Below are positions 1 through 8,777 of a stretch of 64,000 nucleotides of DNA, piece after piece. Numbering within the stretch: the stretch's first letter is position 1; every line of letters begins with the position of its first letter. Source of the stretch: Agromyces cavernae. Lineage in GTDB: Bacteria; Actinomycetota; Actinomycetes; Actinomycetales; Microbacteriaceae. Where the stretch lies: NCBI RefSeq assembly GCF_021044935.1, contig NZ_JAJNMP010000003.1, forward strand, positions 620,001 through 684,000, given 5' to 3'. The notes under the pieces were generated by a model. It saw only the letters and a list, made by a program, of their open reading frames with translations, had not been told where the DNA came from and made no database searches. The translations under genes and the position numbers were made by a program.

Positions 1-2946
1 GGTGAAGGAGCTTCCGCGGATGCCGTCGTGGGAGTTGTCGTCGCTCAGGACGACGCGGCCCGGCACCGGGGGCAGCAGCGCCTCGATGCTCGTCGTCAGC
101 GCGGCGAGTGCCTCGTCGATGTGCGCTTGGGACGCATCGGTGGCGTCGCCGACCGCGACCGCCGCCCCGAGCGCGTCCTCGAGGCCCGCGGTGTCCCCGA
201 CCGGGTCGGTGGCGAGGAAGCGCTCGGCGCGATCGACCTCGGTCCACAGCGCCGCTGCGTCGCCACGGTCGGGACGACCCATGCCGTCGCGCGAGACGAG
301 CCCGTTCCATCGCTCGACCCACTCCGCGCCGAACGACTCGGCGACGGCGCCCGACGACGAGAACTGCAGGGTCTCGAGGTCGAGTCCGGCGGCCTCGACG
401 GAATCGGGCTTCACGAGGTTCGTGTTGATCTTGTCGCTCCAGCGCGAGAGCGAGTACGACGACGCGGGATTCGCGAACGTGTTCGTGCTGCCCTGGTACT
501 CGCCGCCGCCGATGATCACCGAGTGGTCGAGTTCGTTGCGCGCCTGCACGTAGAGCGAGTCCTCGTTCTCCCAGATGTCCGAGCGGCTGCATCCGTTCGT
601 GGCATCGACCGCGTAGTCGGCGACGGTGCAGGGTTCGCCGGTCTCCGTCACGCGGGGGACGTACCAGTCGTCGATCTCGGGGAAGGCGATCGGGGTGCCG
701 TCGGAGTACTCGGCCGCGCCATTCGTGTAGTGCTCGACCCACGCCTCGATGATCTCGGGCGTCGAGCTGTACTTCTCGCCCTCGCGAACATCGAGGTACG
801 CGTTGAACCGGCTCTGCACGACCCAGGCGTTCGAGACCGGCAGCCCCTTCTCGCCCTTGCGGTGGTAGAGCTGATCGTGCCCGGTGCGGGCGACGTCGAT
901 GAACACGTTGTCGTTCGCGGTGTTGCTGTGGCCCGACTGGAAGAACACCCCCGAGTGGGAGTCCTTCACCACGTTGTGGTGGAAGCGCATGCCCGAGACG
1001 CCGTCGTCCATGTAGAACGCGTCGTTCTTGCCGCCGACCTTCTCGAAGAGGTTGTACGCGACCTCGTTGCCGAGGTAGGTGTAGTCGCGCCCGGTGTAGA
1101 CGACGCCCTGGTCGCCCGCGTTCTGGAGCACGTCGAAGAAGTGGTTGTGATTCACCTTCATGTCGTTGCCCATGATCTGGACGGCCATGTGCGGCGCATC
1201 GTGCACGTAGTTGTACTCGAACGAGTTGCCGACGCCGTAGAGGTAGCCCGCCGGAGTGTAGGTGGCGAGCTTCGAGAAGCGGGTGATCTCGTTGTGGTGC
1301 GCGACGTTGTCGCCGCGCTCGAGCGTGTCGCGGTCGCCGCCCCCCAGCAGCACTCCGCCGCCGCCGAGGTCGTGCAGGAACGAGTTCCGGACGACGTTGC
1401 CGTGTCCGCCGCGCACGGTCTCGTAGTCGGGCAGCGCGGTGATCGTCTCGGTGGTCTCGCCGATCCGGATGGCGTCCATGCTCACGTTCGAGATCTCGAC
1501 GCCATCGATGAGCGTGTCCTCGGCATCGAGCAGCTGGACCCCGCTCACGAGCGAGTTCGACATCGCCAGATCGCGCAGCACGACCCCGGTCGTGCCCTCG
1601 AGCGTGAAGAAGTTCTCGTCGAACGCCGAAAGGGTGATCTGCTTGCCGTCGATCGTGCCGCCCTCGGGCATGAAGTACAGTACGTCGTTGCCCTCGAAGC
1701 GGTCGATGTAGTACTCGCCGGGCGCGTCCAGCTCGGCGAGGACGTTGGTGGCCTTCACCTTGGTGTACCCGTCGACCGGGATGTACATCGAGGGGTACTT
1801 CGTGTACAGGGTCGTGCCGCTCCACGAGAGCATCCGGACCATCTCGTTCGCGTAGTTGTTGCCGAGGTAGCCCGCGAGCCAGCCCTCGGTCTCGTACCGG
1901 GAGTTGTCGATGTCCTCGATCCACTCGGGGTCTGCCTGCACCGGGATGTCGGCGTACTCGCCGAACCCGCGGGTGCCCCAGTCGTGCACGGTCGGCACCG
2001 CTTCGGGCGCCCAGCCCTGGTAGCGGTCGCCTTCGAGCGCCCGGCCGCCGACCTCGAAGATCGCCGGAGTCATCTTGCGGAGCTCGTCCTGCGACCAGGT
2101 GTCGCGCGAGACGCCGTCGGGCAACTGCTGCTTCTTGTCTTCGAACTGCGCGCGCGGCGAGGTGCCGCTCGCCTGCCAGTCGTCCTCGACGCCGAACCGA
2201 CCCTCGAGGTCGACGTGCATGAGGTCGCGCGGCGCGGTCGCGCCCCACTTGCTGCCCGTGCCCCAGAGGTGACAGTCCGTCTGCGAGGTCGTGCAGGAGT
2301 CGTCGTTCGGATACTCGGCAAGCGTCTGCAGCGTGCCGTCGACGGCGAGCTCGGGCGCGAACGGCTGCTGGAGCCAGTTGAAGCCGTTCTTGTACAGCGT
2401 GCCGGGTTCGACGCCGGCCGCGCCGAGGTCGTACACCCAGGCGCCGGCGCGAGCGCTCTCGTCGTGCAGTCGCGACTGCGACGAGAACTGCGGCTCGGCG
2501 AGCGCGTCGTCCGACATCTCGCTGAGCTTCTGCCACCCGTCGGCCGAGAGCTGATGGGCGCCGGTGATCTGCACGTCCTCGCCGCGATAGGCGGCGTACG
2601 TCACCCACGAGTGCTCGTCGCCCGCAAGCGTGATCGCGTCGTCGAGCACGTACTCGCCGCCTCGGATCCAGACCGTGCCCGGCGCATCCGCGCTCGTCCT
2701 GCCTGCCAGCGCATCGCGAGCGGCCGTGATCGTGCGCAGTGGCGAATCGATCGTGCCGTCGCTCGCGTCGTCGCCGTCAGGCGAGACGTAGACGACCAGC
2801 TCGGCCGCGGACGCGCTCGTCGACTGCGACGCCGCGTTCGCTGCCGCCGGCGCGGCGCACATGGCGCCGAGCGCGATGGCCGCGACGAGGGCGACAGGCC
2901 ATCGGCGAGGCACCGACCTCGTGTCGCCGGATTGCGTTCTCCTCAT
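1..2946 (-). CDS. Secreted right-handed parallel beta-helix protein (C-terminus beyond window)
   Basis: The frame opens at ATG 2946, with an AGGGAG ribosome site 6 bases upstream (2953-2958), and stays open to base 1, giving at least 982 residues. Residues 1-40 form a signal peptide (basic stretch, then VAAIALGAMCAAPAAANA). The mature start YVSPDGDDASDGT is typical of secreted beta-helix enzymes. From about residue 470 to 750 there are repeated helix rungs with Asn ladders (FEYNYVHDAP, VNHNHFFDVL). Near residues 905-950 an alpha-helical stretch (LEDALGAAVAVGDAT...LAALTTSIEALL) resembles a FIVAR domain, and a further domain begins at the window edge. Family members act on extracellular polysaccharides as lyases or hydrolases; the substrate cannot be read here. 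It diverges from a probable sugar-catabolic operon and shares its fold with the gene ending at 6468. Confidence 0.85.
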   Translation of the reverse strand, partial: MRRTQSGDTRSVPRRWPVALVAAIALGAMCAAPAAANAASQSTSASAAELVVYVSPDGDDASDGTIDSPLRTITAARDALAGRTSADAPGTVWIRGGEYVLDDAITLAGDEHSWVTYAAYRGEDVQITGAHQLSADGWQKLSEMSDDALAEPQFSSQSRLHDESARAGAWVYDLGAAGVEPGTLYKNGFNWLQQPFAPELAVDGTLQTLAEYPNDDSCTTSQTDCHLWGTGSKWGATAPRDLMHVDLEGRFGVEDDWQASGTSPRAQFEDKKQQLPDGVSRDTWSQDELRKMTPAIFEVGGRALEGDRYQGWAPEAVPTVHDWGTRGFGEYADIPVQADPEWIEDIDNSRYETEGWLAGYLGNNYANEMVRMLSWSGTTLYTKYPSMYIPVDGYTKVKATNVLAELDAPGEYYIDRFEGNDVLYFMPEGGTIDGKQITLSAFDENFFTLEGTTGVVLRDLAMSNSLVSGVQLLDAEDTLIDGVEISNVSMDAIRIGETTETITALPDYETVRGGHGNVVRNSFLHDLGGGGVLLGGGDRDTLERGDNVAHHNEITRFSKLATYTPAGYLYGVGNSFEYNYVHDAPHMAVQIMGNDMKVNHNHFFDVLQNAGDQGVVYTGRDYTYLGNEVAYNLFEKVGGKNDAFYMDDGVSGMRFHHNVVKDSHSGVFFQSGHSNTANDNVFIDVARTGHDQLYHRKGEKGLPVSNAWVVQSRFNAYLDVREGEKYSSTPEIIEAWVEHYTNGAAEYSDGTPIAFPEIDDWYVPRVTETGEPCTVADYAVDATNGCSRSDIWENEDSLYVQARNELDHSVIIGGGEYQGSTNTFANPASSYSLSRWSDKINTNLVKPDSVEAAGLDLETLQFSSSGAVAESFGAEWVERWNGLVSRDGMGRPDRGDAAALWTEVDRAERFLATDPVGDTAGLEDALGAAVAVGDATDASQAHIDEALAALTTSIEALLPPVPGRVVLSDDNSHDGIRGSSFT

Positions 2947-3060
2947 TGAGATCTCCCTTGTCTCTCATCGGTGCACACGCGGCGACGAGCAGGCGGCCGT
3001 GTCGGATCGGATCGGACCGTCGCAGCCGCCCTCATTGCCGGAGCACATGGAACACCTAGG

Positions 3061-3090
3061 GATCGTACGTATGATCTATCGCTCGGGCAA
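3061..3090 (-). promoter_or_regulatory. Promoter and palindromic operator for the beta-helix gene
   Basis: On the minus strand TTGCCC (3085-3090) is followed after 17 bases by TACGAT (3062-3067), a good sigma-70-type promoter for the gene starting at 2946. The -10 lies inside a 16-bp palindrome, GATCGTACGTATGATC (3061-3076), in which 7 of 8 base pairs match. A repressor bound there would block this promoter. The identity of the regulator is unknown; the TACGTA core suggests a GntR- or LacI-type protein, which is inference. Confidence 0.55.
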
Positions 3091-3094
3091 GGGC

Positions 3095-3123
3095 TTTCCC
3101 AGATTCATCTGATGTGTTATGAA
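3095..3123 (+). promoter_or_regulatory. Promoter of the dehydrogenase-ThuA operon
   Basis: TTTCCC (3095-3100) and TATGAA (3118-3123) are separated by 17 bases and would start transcription near 3130. That leaves a leader of about 50 bases before the ATG at 3180. The palindrome at 3061-3076 lies 19 bases upstream of the -35, so one regulator could control both divergent units. Confidence 0.45.
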
Positions 3124-3179
3124 TGTCAGACCGACGGAATCGGCGCGCCGGTCGGACGCGCCAAGACGAGAGGCGTGGC

Positions 3180-4172
3180 ATGCGACCGAAGGCGGTCTTC
3201 GCGATGAGTCCGGGCTCGCTGGTCGGCCAGCTCTTCACCGCCGAGATGCTCGCCGAACTGCAGGCGCTCGCCGACATCGACCCCGGCGTCGTCGTCACCG
3301 AACTCGACGACGCGGGGCGCGCCGCGCTCGAAGGCGCGGAGATCGTGCTGGGCGGCTGGGGTGCGCCGCGAATCGCCGTCGAGGATGCTCCCGCACTGCG
3401 TGCGCTCGTCTACCTCGGCGGCGTCGCCGTCACCTGCCTCGACACCCCCGAGCGCTGGGCAGAGCGCGGCCTCCTCGCGGCGAACGCGCGCACCGTCAAT
3501 GCGATCCCCGTGGCCGAGTACGCCCTCGCGATGATCCTGCTCGCAGGCAAGGACGCCTTCGCGGTGGAGCACCGGTACCGCGAGCAGCGCGCCCTGCCCG
3601 ACCGGGAGCACGAACTGACCGGCATCGGCAACTACCGCCGCACGGTCGGCGTCGTCGGCCTCTCGCAGATCGCGCAGGTGCTGATCGAGCTGTTGAAGCC
3701 CTTCGACCTCGACATCGTCGCCTTCAGCCCGTCGCTGACGCCCGCCCGGGCCGAAGGACTCGGTGTGCGCATGGCCTCGCTCGACGAGGTGATGGCGACG
3801 AGCGACGTCGTCTCGCTCCACCAGGCGGTCACACCCGCGACGATCGGGCAGATCGATGCACGGCTGCTCGCCTCGATGCGCGACGGCGCGACACTGCTCA
3901 ACACCGCCCGTGGTGCGGTCGTCGACCAGGACGCACTCGTCCGCGAGCTGCGGACCGGCCGGATCCGCGCCATCCTCGACGTCACCGAGCCCGAGCCGCT
4001 GCCGCGCGACCACGAGCTCTGGAGCCTGCCGAACGTGACCTTGACCCCGCACCTCGCCGGCTCGATCGGCACCGAACTGCATCGCATGGGGGCCAACGCG
4101 GTGGCCGAGGTGCGACGATTCGTCGAGGGAGCGCCGTTCGAGTACCCCGAGCAGATCGGAGGACGACGCTGA
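3180..4172 (+). CDS. D-isomer-specific 2-hydroxyacid dehydrogenase family protein
   Basis: The 330-residue protein has the usual length and the NAD-binding and catalytic halves of the D-2-hydroxyacid dehydrogenase family. Conserved catalytic positions are the Arg in LNTARGAVVDQ, the Glu in DVTEPEPL and the His in TPHLAGS. The Rossmann glycine motif is altered: VGVVGLSQIAQ has Ser and Ala where most members have Gly-x-Gly-x-x-Gly, so coenzyme use may differ. I place the start at ATG 3180, which has GAGAGG just upstream; an in-frame ATG at 3123 overlaps the predicted -10 and is unlikely. The stop codon overlaps the next start (TGATG), so the two are translationally coupled. The likely role is reduction or oxidation of a sugar-derived 2-oxo acid (inference from neighbours). 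Confidence 0.85.
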   Translation: MRPKAVFAMSPGSLVGQLFTAEMLAELQALADIDPGVVVTELDDAGRAALEGAEIVLGGWGAPRIAVEDAPALRALVYLGGVAVTCLDTPERWAERGLLAANARTVNAIPVAEYALAMILLAGKDAFAVEHRYREQRALPDREHELTGIGNYRRTVGVVGLSQIAQVLIELLKPFDLDIVAFSPSLTPARAEGLGVRMASLDEVMATSDVVSLHQAVTPATIGQIDARLLASMRDGATLLNTARGAVVDQDALVRELRTGRIRAILDVTEPEPLPRDHELWSLPNVTLTPHLAGSIGTELHRMGANAVAEVRRFVEGAPFEYPEQIGGRR

Positions 4173-4897
4173 TGGCGTCGCACGCGACCGAACGAGCGGG
4201 CCGAGCGAGCCGCCCACGCAGCGCCCTCGTCGTCCGCGGCGGCTGGGAGGGCCACGACCCAGTCGGCTGCACCGAGCTCTTCATCCCACATCTCGAAACG
4301 CAGGGGTTCGCGGTCGAGATCAGCCACGACCTCGCCGTCTACGACGACGACGAACGCCTCGCCGCGACGGACCTCGTCGTGCACAGTTGGTCGGGTGGCG
4401 CGCTCACCGCGGCGCAGGAGTCCAACCTCGTCTCCGCAGTTCGCGGCGGCACCGGGTTCGCGGGCTGGCACGGTGGCATCATCGGCACCAACGTCGCGAA
4501 CGCCGCCTACCTCCGCATGGTCGGCGGCCGCTTCCTGTTCCACCCCGAGGGATTCCAGGACTACACGGTCCGCATCGAGGCGGAGCCCGAGCGCGACGGG
4601 GAGATCGTCGCCGGGCTCGAGGACTTCGCGGTGCACACCGAGCAGTACTGGGTGCTCTCCGACTCGCACAACACCGTACTCGCGAGCACCGTCTTCGACG
4701 TCGAACCCGGTGGGGAGTGGGGCGAGCCGGCCGCCATGCCCGTGACCTGGACCCGCCGATGGGGTGCCGGGCGGGTCTTCGTCTGCACCCTCGGACACCG
4801 CGTGGGCGATCTGACGCAGCTCCCGACGAACACCATGATCCAGCGCGGCCTGCTCTGGGCCGCGCGCGCCCGACCGATCCGAGAGGCCCGCCAGTGA
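4172..4897 (+). CDS. ThuA-like (trehalose utilisation) domain protein
   Basis: This 241-residue protein has a glutamine-amidotransferase-like ThuA fold. Recognisable family segments are LVVHSWSGG, GWHGG, HTEQYW and the C-terminal MPVTWTRRWGAGRVFVCTLGH. ThuA proteins occur in sugar catabolism gene sets and are linked in rhizobia to 3-keto-disaccharide metabolism; the chemistry is not settled for most members. The start ATG overlaps the upstream stop and its own stop overlaps the next GTG, so this is the middle gene of a tightly coupled trio. It has no signal peptide and is expected in the cytoplasm. Confidence 0.85.
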   Translation: MASHATERAGRASRPRSALVVRGGWEGHDPVGCTELFIPHLETQGFAVEISHDLAVYDDDERLAATDLVVHSWSGGALTAAQESNLVSAVRGGTGFAGWHGGIIGTNVANAAYLRMVGGRFLFHPEGFQDYTVRIEAEPERDGEIVAGLEDFAVHTEQYWVLSDSHNTVLASTVFDVEPGGEWGEPAAMPVTWTRRWGAGRVFVCTLGHRVGDLTQLPTNTMIQRGLLWAARARPIREARQ

Positions 4898-6402
4898 ACC
4901 CCGCCGAAGCCGCAGCCCCCGATGCACTTCCTGCTCACCGCACCGACGCACCGGCGCCTTCGGCGCCCCGCCGCCCCGACGTCGCGGCACTCGCCCGCTG
5001 GATGCGCACCTGGGTCGGCGAGGGCGGCGAGATCCGCGGATTCCACAACCACAGCGTGTGGGGCACGAACCCGGCGACGTTCCTCGACTTCACGAGCGGG
5101 CACCAGGCGTTCTCGGCACCCGCGACCGCGGCGTTCGGCGAGGCGCTCGGTCGCCGCTACGACGAGCGGGGACTCGAACTCTGGCGTCGGCTCATGCTCT
5201 TCCAGGCCCGAACGGTGCAGCCCGACGGCCAGTACGCGCACATCGGCTTCCAGGTCGGCGAATCCGCGACGTCCGGGCTCATCCACAACATGGTCGGAAG
5301 CCTCGGACTGCTCGAGGGGCTGCGGCATGCCGGCCGGTACCTGTCCGATGACGAGCGCGGCGAGGTGCTCGCGGCGGTTCGGGCGAACCTCGACGCCTGC
5401 GTGGTCTACGGCGGCGGGCGTCCCGGGCCGGACGGCACCTGCAACCAGGAGTACGCCCGCGTCTGGGTCAAGCTCCTCTACACCGAGCTGTCCGGCGACG
5501 AGAGCTACGCCGACGAGATTCCCGAAGACCTCGATGCGCTCATCGCCCTGCACCATGTGCGCGGGGTTCCCGACGACGACAGCGTCGGCACGTTCCGTGT
5601 CGCCGCCGACCGCCTCCGCGGGGGCATCCTCGAGCCGGCCGAGTATTACGGCCTCATGGTCGTCCCCCTCGTGCTCGCGGCACGACGCTACGGCCGCCCG
5701 GATCTCCTCGAGGAGGCCCGCGCGATCTGCCGCCACGTCGCCCGCTCGGCGTGGACGGACGATCGCGGCGAGACCCGCTACCACCGGTACTGGTATCTCA
5801 TGGGCGACCGTGCCCTGCTCTCGACGACGCCGATGCTCATCGCGGGCATGGGCCTGAGCCTCCGTGGGATCGCGGAGGTGCTCGCCGAGGGCGAGGACGC
5901 AGAGCTCTCGGCCTTCGTGGATCGCTGCCTCGGCACCTACGCCGCGTACCAGACACCGGCGGGTTACTTCGCGTCTGCCACCGGCTGGCACAACGAGGCG
6001 GATGTCGCGCCGAGCACAGCGTGGCACTCTCACGACCTCATGTTCCTGATGCACTGGTCGCCGACCGATGAACAGTTCTGGGATCACGTGTTCGCGGCAT
6101 CCGACCGCCAGTCGGTGCTGCTCTCGGACCGTGCCTACTGGGTCGAGGACGACGTGCACTGGTGCATCCTCAGCCCGCTGACCGCGGGCGACCTGAGCCT
6201 CTATGGCCGGAAGGACCGCGACACCTTCGCGAGGTCGTTCTTCTCGTGGACCGATCGCGAGCCCCTGCCTGCAGACCTTGCCTATCCCGATGCGCCGACC
6301 TTCTTCGCGGCGGACGACGGTCTGTACCGGGTCGACGACCCTGCTCGCGATGTCGATGTCAGCTCGATCGGCACGGTGCCGTATCGGGGACGGATCACGT
6401 AG
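4894..6402 (+). CDS. Uncharacterised protein, possible alpha-helical toroid enzyme
   Basis: The 502-residue protein starts at GTG 4894, overlapping the ThuA stop by four bases (GTGA), with GAGAGG at 4881-4886. I do not recognise the family with confidence. It is rich in aromatic and histidine-containing segments (GGEIRGFHNHSVWGTN, YHRYWYLMGD, WHNEADVAPSTAWHSHDLMF) and in evenly spaced helical blocks. That pattern recalls six-hairpin (alpha/alpha)6 glycosidases or lyases. There is no signal peptide, so it would act in the cytoplasm on a product imported by the cell. Co-transcription with a hydroxyacid dehydrogenase and a ThuA protein, between two secreted beta-helix proteins, suggests a step in breakdown of a plant or microbial polysaccharide. 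It deserves a structure prediction. Confidence 0.7.
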   Translation: MNPAEAAAPDALPAHRTDAPAPSAPRRPDVAALARWMRTWVGEGGEIRGFHNHSVWGTNPATFLDFTSGHQAFSAPATAAFGEALGRRYDERGLELWRRLMLFQARTVQPDGQYAHIGFQVGESATSGLIHNMVGSLGLLEGLRHAGRYLSDDERGEVLAAVRANLDACVVYGGGRPGPDGTCNQEYARVWVKLLYTELSGDESYADEIPEDLDALIALHHVRGVPDDDSVGTFRVAADRLRGGILEPAEYYGLMVVPLVLAARRYGRPDLLEEARAICRHVARSAWTDDRGETRYHRYWYLMGDRALLSTTPMLIAGMGLSLRGIAEVLAEGEDAELSAFVDRCLGTYAAYQTPAGYFASATGWHNEADVAPSTAWHSHDLMFLMHWSPTDEQFWDHVFAASDRQSVLLSDRAYWVEDDVHWCILSPLTAGDLSLYGRKDRDTFARSFFSWTDREPLPADLAYPDAPTFFAADDGLYRVDDPARDVDVSSIGTVPYRGRIT

Positions 6403-6417
6403 TCACGCATGCAACGA

Positions 6418-6449
6418 CTGCGGCCCGCCGGGATCCCGGCGGGCCGCAG
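6418..6449. terminator. Bidirectional terminator hairpin
   Basis: A perfect 32-bp palindrome, from CTGCGGCCCGCCGG to its complement around a central GATC, is followed by CCTTTCG. It lies between two convergent genes with stops at 6402 and 6468, and can end transcription from both sides. Confidence 0.8.
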
Positions 6450-6467
6450 CCTTTCGTGCTCTGGAGG

Positions 6468-8489
6468 TCAGCGCCGCGCGCCGGCCTCCGCCATCACCCG
6501 CTTGGCCTCGTCGGGCCACTCCTCGCGGGGAACCCCGTTGAGGTCGACCTCGTCGGTCCAGTAGGTGCGGTACTCGGGGAACCGCACGTACCGCTCGCGC
6601 CCGCCCGTCCACCAGTTGCTCGTGAACTGGAGGTCGAGGGTGTTGAAGATCTCGGGACCCTTCGTGTCGGCGTTCACGTAGATGTACCGACTCGAATCGA
6701 GGATCACGTTCTCGCGCACCTCGATGTACCGCGACCCCTGGTCGATCAGCATGCCGAAGGTCTCACGGCTGTCGTAGATGTAGTTGCGCTCGATCACCGT
6801 GCCGGGACCCGACGACAGGGTGTAGATGCTGCCGCCGTCGTGCATCTCGTTCTTCGTGTCGTAGATGAGGTTGTACGCCACGTGGTTGTCGCGGAACGTG
6901 GTGGGGGTGTCGTAGACGGGCTGGTACTCGAACAGTCCTGCGTCCTTGTAGTACTGGTTGCCACCCGGGTCGTTGATGCCCCAGCCCCAGCCGATGTCGA
7001 TGCCGTCGTACGGCAGGTCGGTCAGCGTGTTGTGGGAGATCTCTGCGCGCGTGACGTACGTCGAGAGGATCCCGGCGCTGTCGCGGTAGCTCTGTCCGAC
7101 ACGGGTGATCGTGTTGTCGACGATGGTGATGTCCTTCACGGTCATGCGCTCGTCGCTCGGGTGGTGCGCGTCGGGCTGCACGCCGCCGACGACGATGCCC
7201 GAGCCGCCGAGGTCGGCGAACTCGTTGCCGAGCACGTCGATATCGGATGCCCCGTAGCCGACGCCGGTGGCGTGAGCGTTCGGGTCCATGCCGATGCCGA
7301 GGCCCACCGAGCCGAGTTGGTCGAACCGGTTGCCCTGGAAGGTGACGTGGTCGGCCGCGGACACCTGCACCGCGGCAGGGATCTGCCACCATTCGTTGCG
7401 GGTCTGCTCGAACTCGGGGCATCCGTCCTGACAGGTCGTCAGGTAGTCGGCCGGCGGGGTGTATTCGCCGACGATGTGCGCGCCGCTCTGCTGGTCGGCG
7501 TAGCCCCACTTCGAGCTCGGCCGCAGCCAGGTGGTGTGCGCGAACTCGATACCCTCGAAGGACAGCCCCGTGACCGGCCGGTCGTAGGTGCCGCCCACCT
7601 CGACGAGCGTCTCGAGCTCGGGGAGGCGCACGTCGACACCGTCCATGGTCGCGCCGTCGGCGGCCTTGTAGAAGACCTTGCCGGCGGGCGAGTCGAGGTA
7701 CCACTCGTCGGCGTTCGCGAAGAACTCGTAGGCGTTCACGAGGTAGAGCGCCCCGCGGTTGTACGGCGACTTCAGCGTGTCGTAGCCGAAGTTGTTGTTC
7801 TCCCACGCGGGCTGCACCATGTTGATGTCGCTGCCGACGATCGAGTCGACCGGCGAGATGCGGTCCGTGAACGAGCCCATGCTCACGAGCTCGAGGTCGG
7901 CGTGGTTGCCGAGCGCGCCGAGGTCGCCGAAGCGGTCGTCGTTCAGCGTGATGCCGGTCTCGGTCCAGGTGAGGTGCGCGCGGTCCCGCTTGTCGGCACC
8001 AAGCAGGAGCTTCGTCTTCTCGGCGGGCTGCCCGTCGACGTAGAGCTGTCGAGACTCGGTCCCCGGTGCGACGTCGGCCACCCAGATGTTCTGGTCAGGA
8101 TCGTGCAGCGTCCACCCGGTCAGGGCGTGGCCGCCCGAGAGCACGGCTTGCTCACCAGGGGCGCTCGCCCACGTGACGGTGTGGCCGTTCGCCCCGCCGT
8201 CCTTCGCGTCGAAGCGCAGGGGGGCGTCGAGCTCGTACGTGCCTCCGTCGAGGAGCACGCGCACGTCACGTGAAGCCGCCTTGTTCTTGACGACGCTCTG
8301 CGCAGCGTGGATCGAGGGAACGACGATGTCGCCCGCGGGGGCACCTGCTTTGCCATGTGGTGCGACGACCACGGTCAGCGTCGGATTCGGGCTGGCGACC
8401 GCCGGCTGCCCGATCGCGACGACTCCGGCGGCCACGAGCGTCAGGGCGGCAACCGCCCCGGTCGCGCGATGACGAGTGAGTATCTTCAT
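6468..8489 (-). CDS. Secreted right-handed parallel beta-helix protein
   Basis: The gene starts at ATG 8489, preceded by GGAGAG seven bases away. An in-frame ATG at 8504 overlaps that ribosome site and is not favoured. The 673-residue product has a signal peptide (residues 1-35, ending GQPAVASPNP). Beta-helix rungs with repeated N-x-x-x/D pairs follow (ITIVDNTITRVG, AEISHNTLTDLPYDGIDIGWGWG, VIERNYIYDSRE). This domain order, an N-terminal 'inhibitor' sandwich followed by a helix, occurs in large families of secreted glycosidases and lyases in actinobacteria. It is distinct in sequence from the beta-helix gene at 1-2946. Both have their own promoter and point away from the coupled trio, as expected for an extracellular degradation set feeding a cytoplasmic pathway. 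Confidence 0.85.
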   Translation of the reverse strand: MKILTRHRATGAVAALTLVAAGVVAIGQPAVASPNPTLTVVVAPHGKAGAPAGDIVVPSIHAAQSVVKNKAASRDVRVLLDGGTYELDAPLRFDAKDGGANGHTVTWASAPGEQAVLSGGHALTGWTLHDPDQNIWVADVAPGTESRQLYVDGQPAEKTKLLLGADKRDRAHLTWTETGITLNDDRFGDLGALGNHADLELVSMGSFTDRISPVDSIVGSDINMVQPAWENNNFGYDTLKSPYNRGALYLVNAYEFFANADEWYLDSPAGKVFYKAADGATMDGVDVRLPELETLVEVGGTYDRPVTGLSFEGIEFAHTTWLRPSSKWGYADQQSGAHIVGEYTPPADYLTTCQDGCPEFEQTRNEWWQIPAAVQVSAADHVTFQGNRFDQLGSVGLGIGMDPNAHATGVGYGASDIDVLGNEFADLGGSGIVVGGVQPDAHHPSDERMTVKDITIVDNTITRVGQSYRDSAGILSTYVTRAEISHNTLTDLPYDGIDIGWGWGINDPGGNQYYKDAGLFEYQPVYDTPTTFRDNHVAYNLIYDTKNEMHDGGSIYTLSSGPGTVIERNYIYDSRETFGMLIDQGSRYIEVRENVILDSSRYIYVNADTKGPEIFNTLDLQFTSNWWTGGRERYVRFPEYRTYWTDEVDLNGVPREEWPDEAKRVMAEAGARR

Positions 8490-8531
8490 TGATTTGCTCT
8501 CCATACATTAGTCGAATGACGTAACACCTTT

Positions 8532-8560
8532 AACGTATTGAGAGGGTTGGGGTTCGTCAA
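8532..8560 (-). promoter_or_regulatory. Promoter of the second beta-helix gene
   Basis: On the minus strand TTGACG (8555-8560) and TACGTT (8532-8537) are spaced by 17 bases. Overlapping the -10 is an imperfect inverted repeat, ACGTAA...TTAACGT (8519-8536), a candidate operator. The leader to ATG 8489 is about 35 bases. Confidence 0.6.
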
Positions 8561-8717
8561 CCGCGTATTCTTGGCGCGCTTCCGCAACTCTGGGAAGTTC
8601 AGCCACGTCAGAGGTTTGATGACCTTGGCTTTCTGGTGCGAACGGATCCTCGGGTGGTGGACCCACTGGGTTCACGGACGTGACCCTTGAGCGTGGACGC
8701 ACTGGCTCTCTGCGCCC

Positions 8718-8772
8718 GGCGACGGGCGACCGGCGACGGGCGCCGGCCGACCGGCGCCGGCCGACGGGCGAT
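8718..8772. repeat. Short GC-rich tandem repeat between genes
   Basis: About 55 bases consist of imperfect direct repeats of CCGGCGACGGGCG and GGCGCCGGCCGA. They sit just downstream of the thiF stop (8778) in the 288-base gap between two minus-strand genes. They may fold into a terminator, but there is no T-run. The rest of the gap (8561-8717) shows no gene. Confidence 0.4.
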
Positions 8773-8777
8773 TCAGC

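Noticed and set aside
28-2949. Long open frame on the plus strand opposite the first beta-helix gene
   Set aside because: Its translation is low-complexity Arg/Val/Asp-rich and antisense to a convincing secreted protein; it is a shadow of GC-rich codon third positions.
3123-3179. ATG 3123 as the start of the dehydrogenase
   Set aside because: It overlaps the predicted -10 TATGAA, has no ribosome site, and the added residues are Arg-rich and unlike the family.
6162-8273. 703-codon plus-strand frame opposite the second beta-helix gene
   Set aside because: Antisense shadow with Val/Asp/Arg-rich sequence; the minus-strand gene has signal peptide, ribosome site and promoter.
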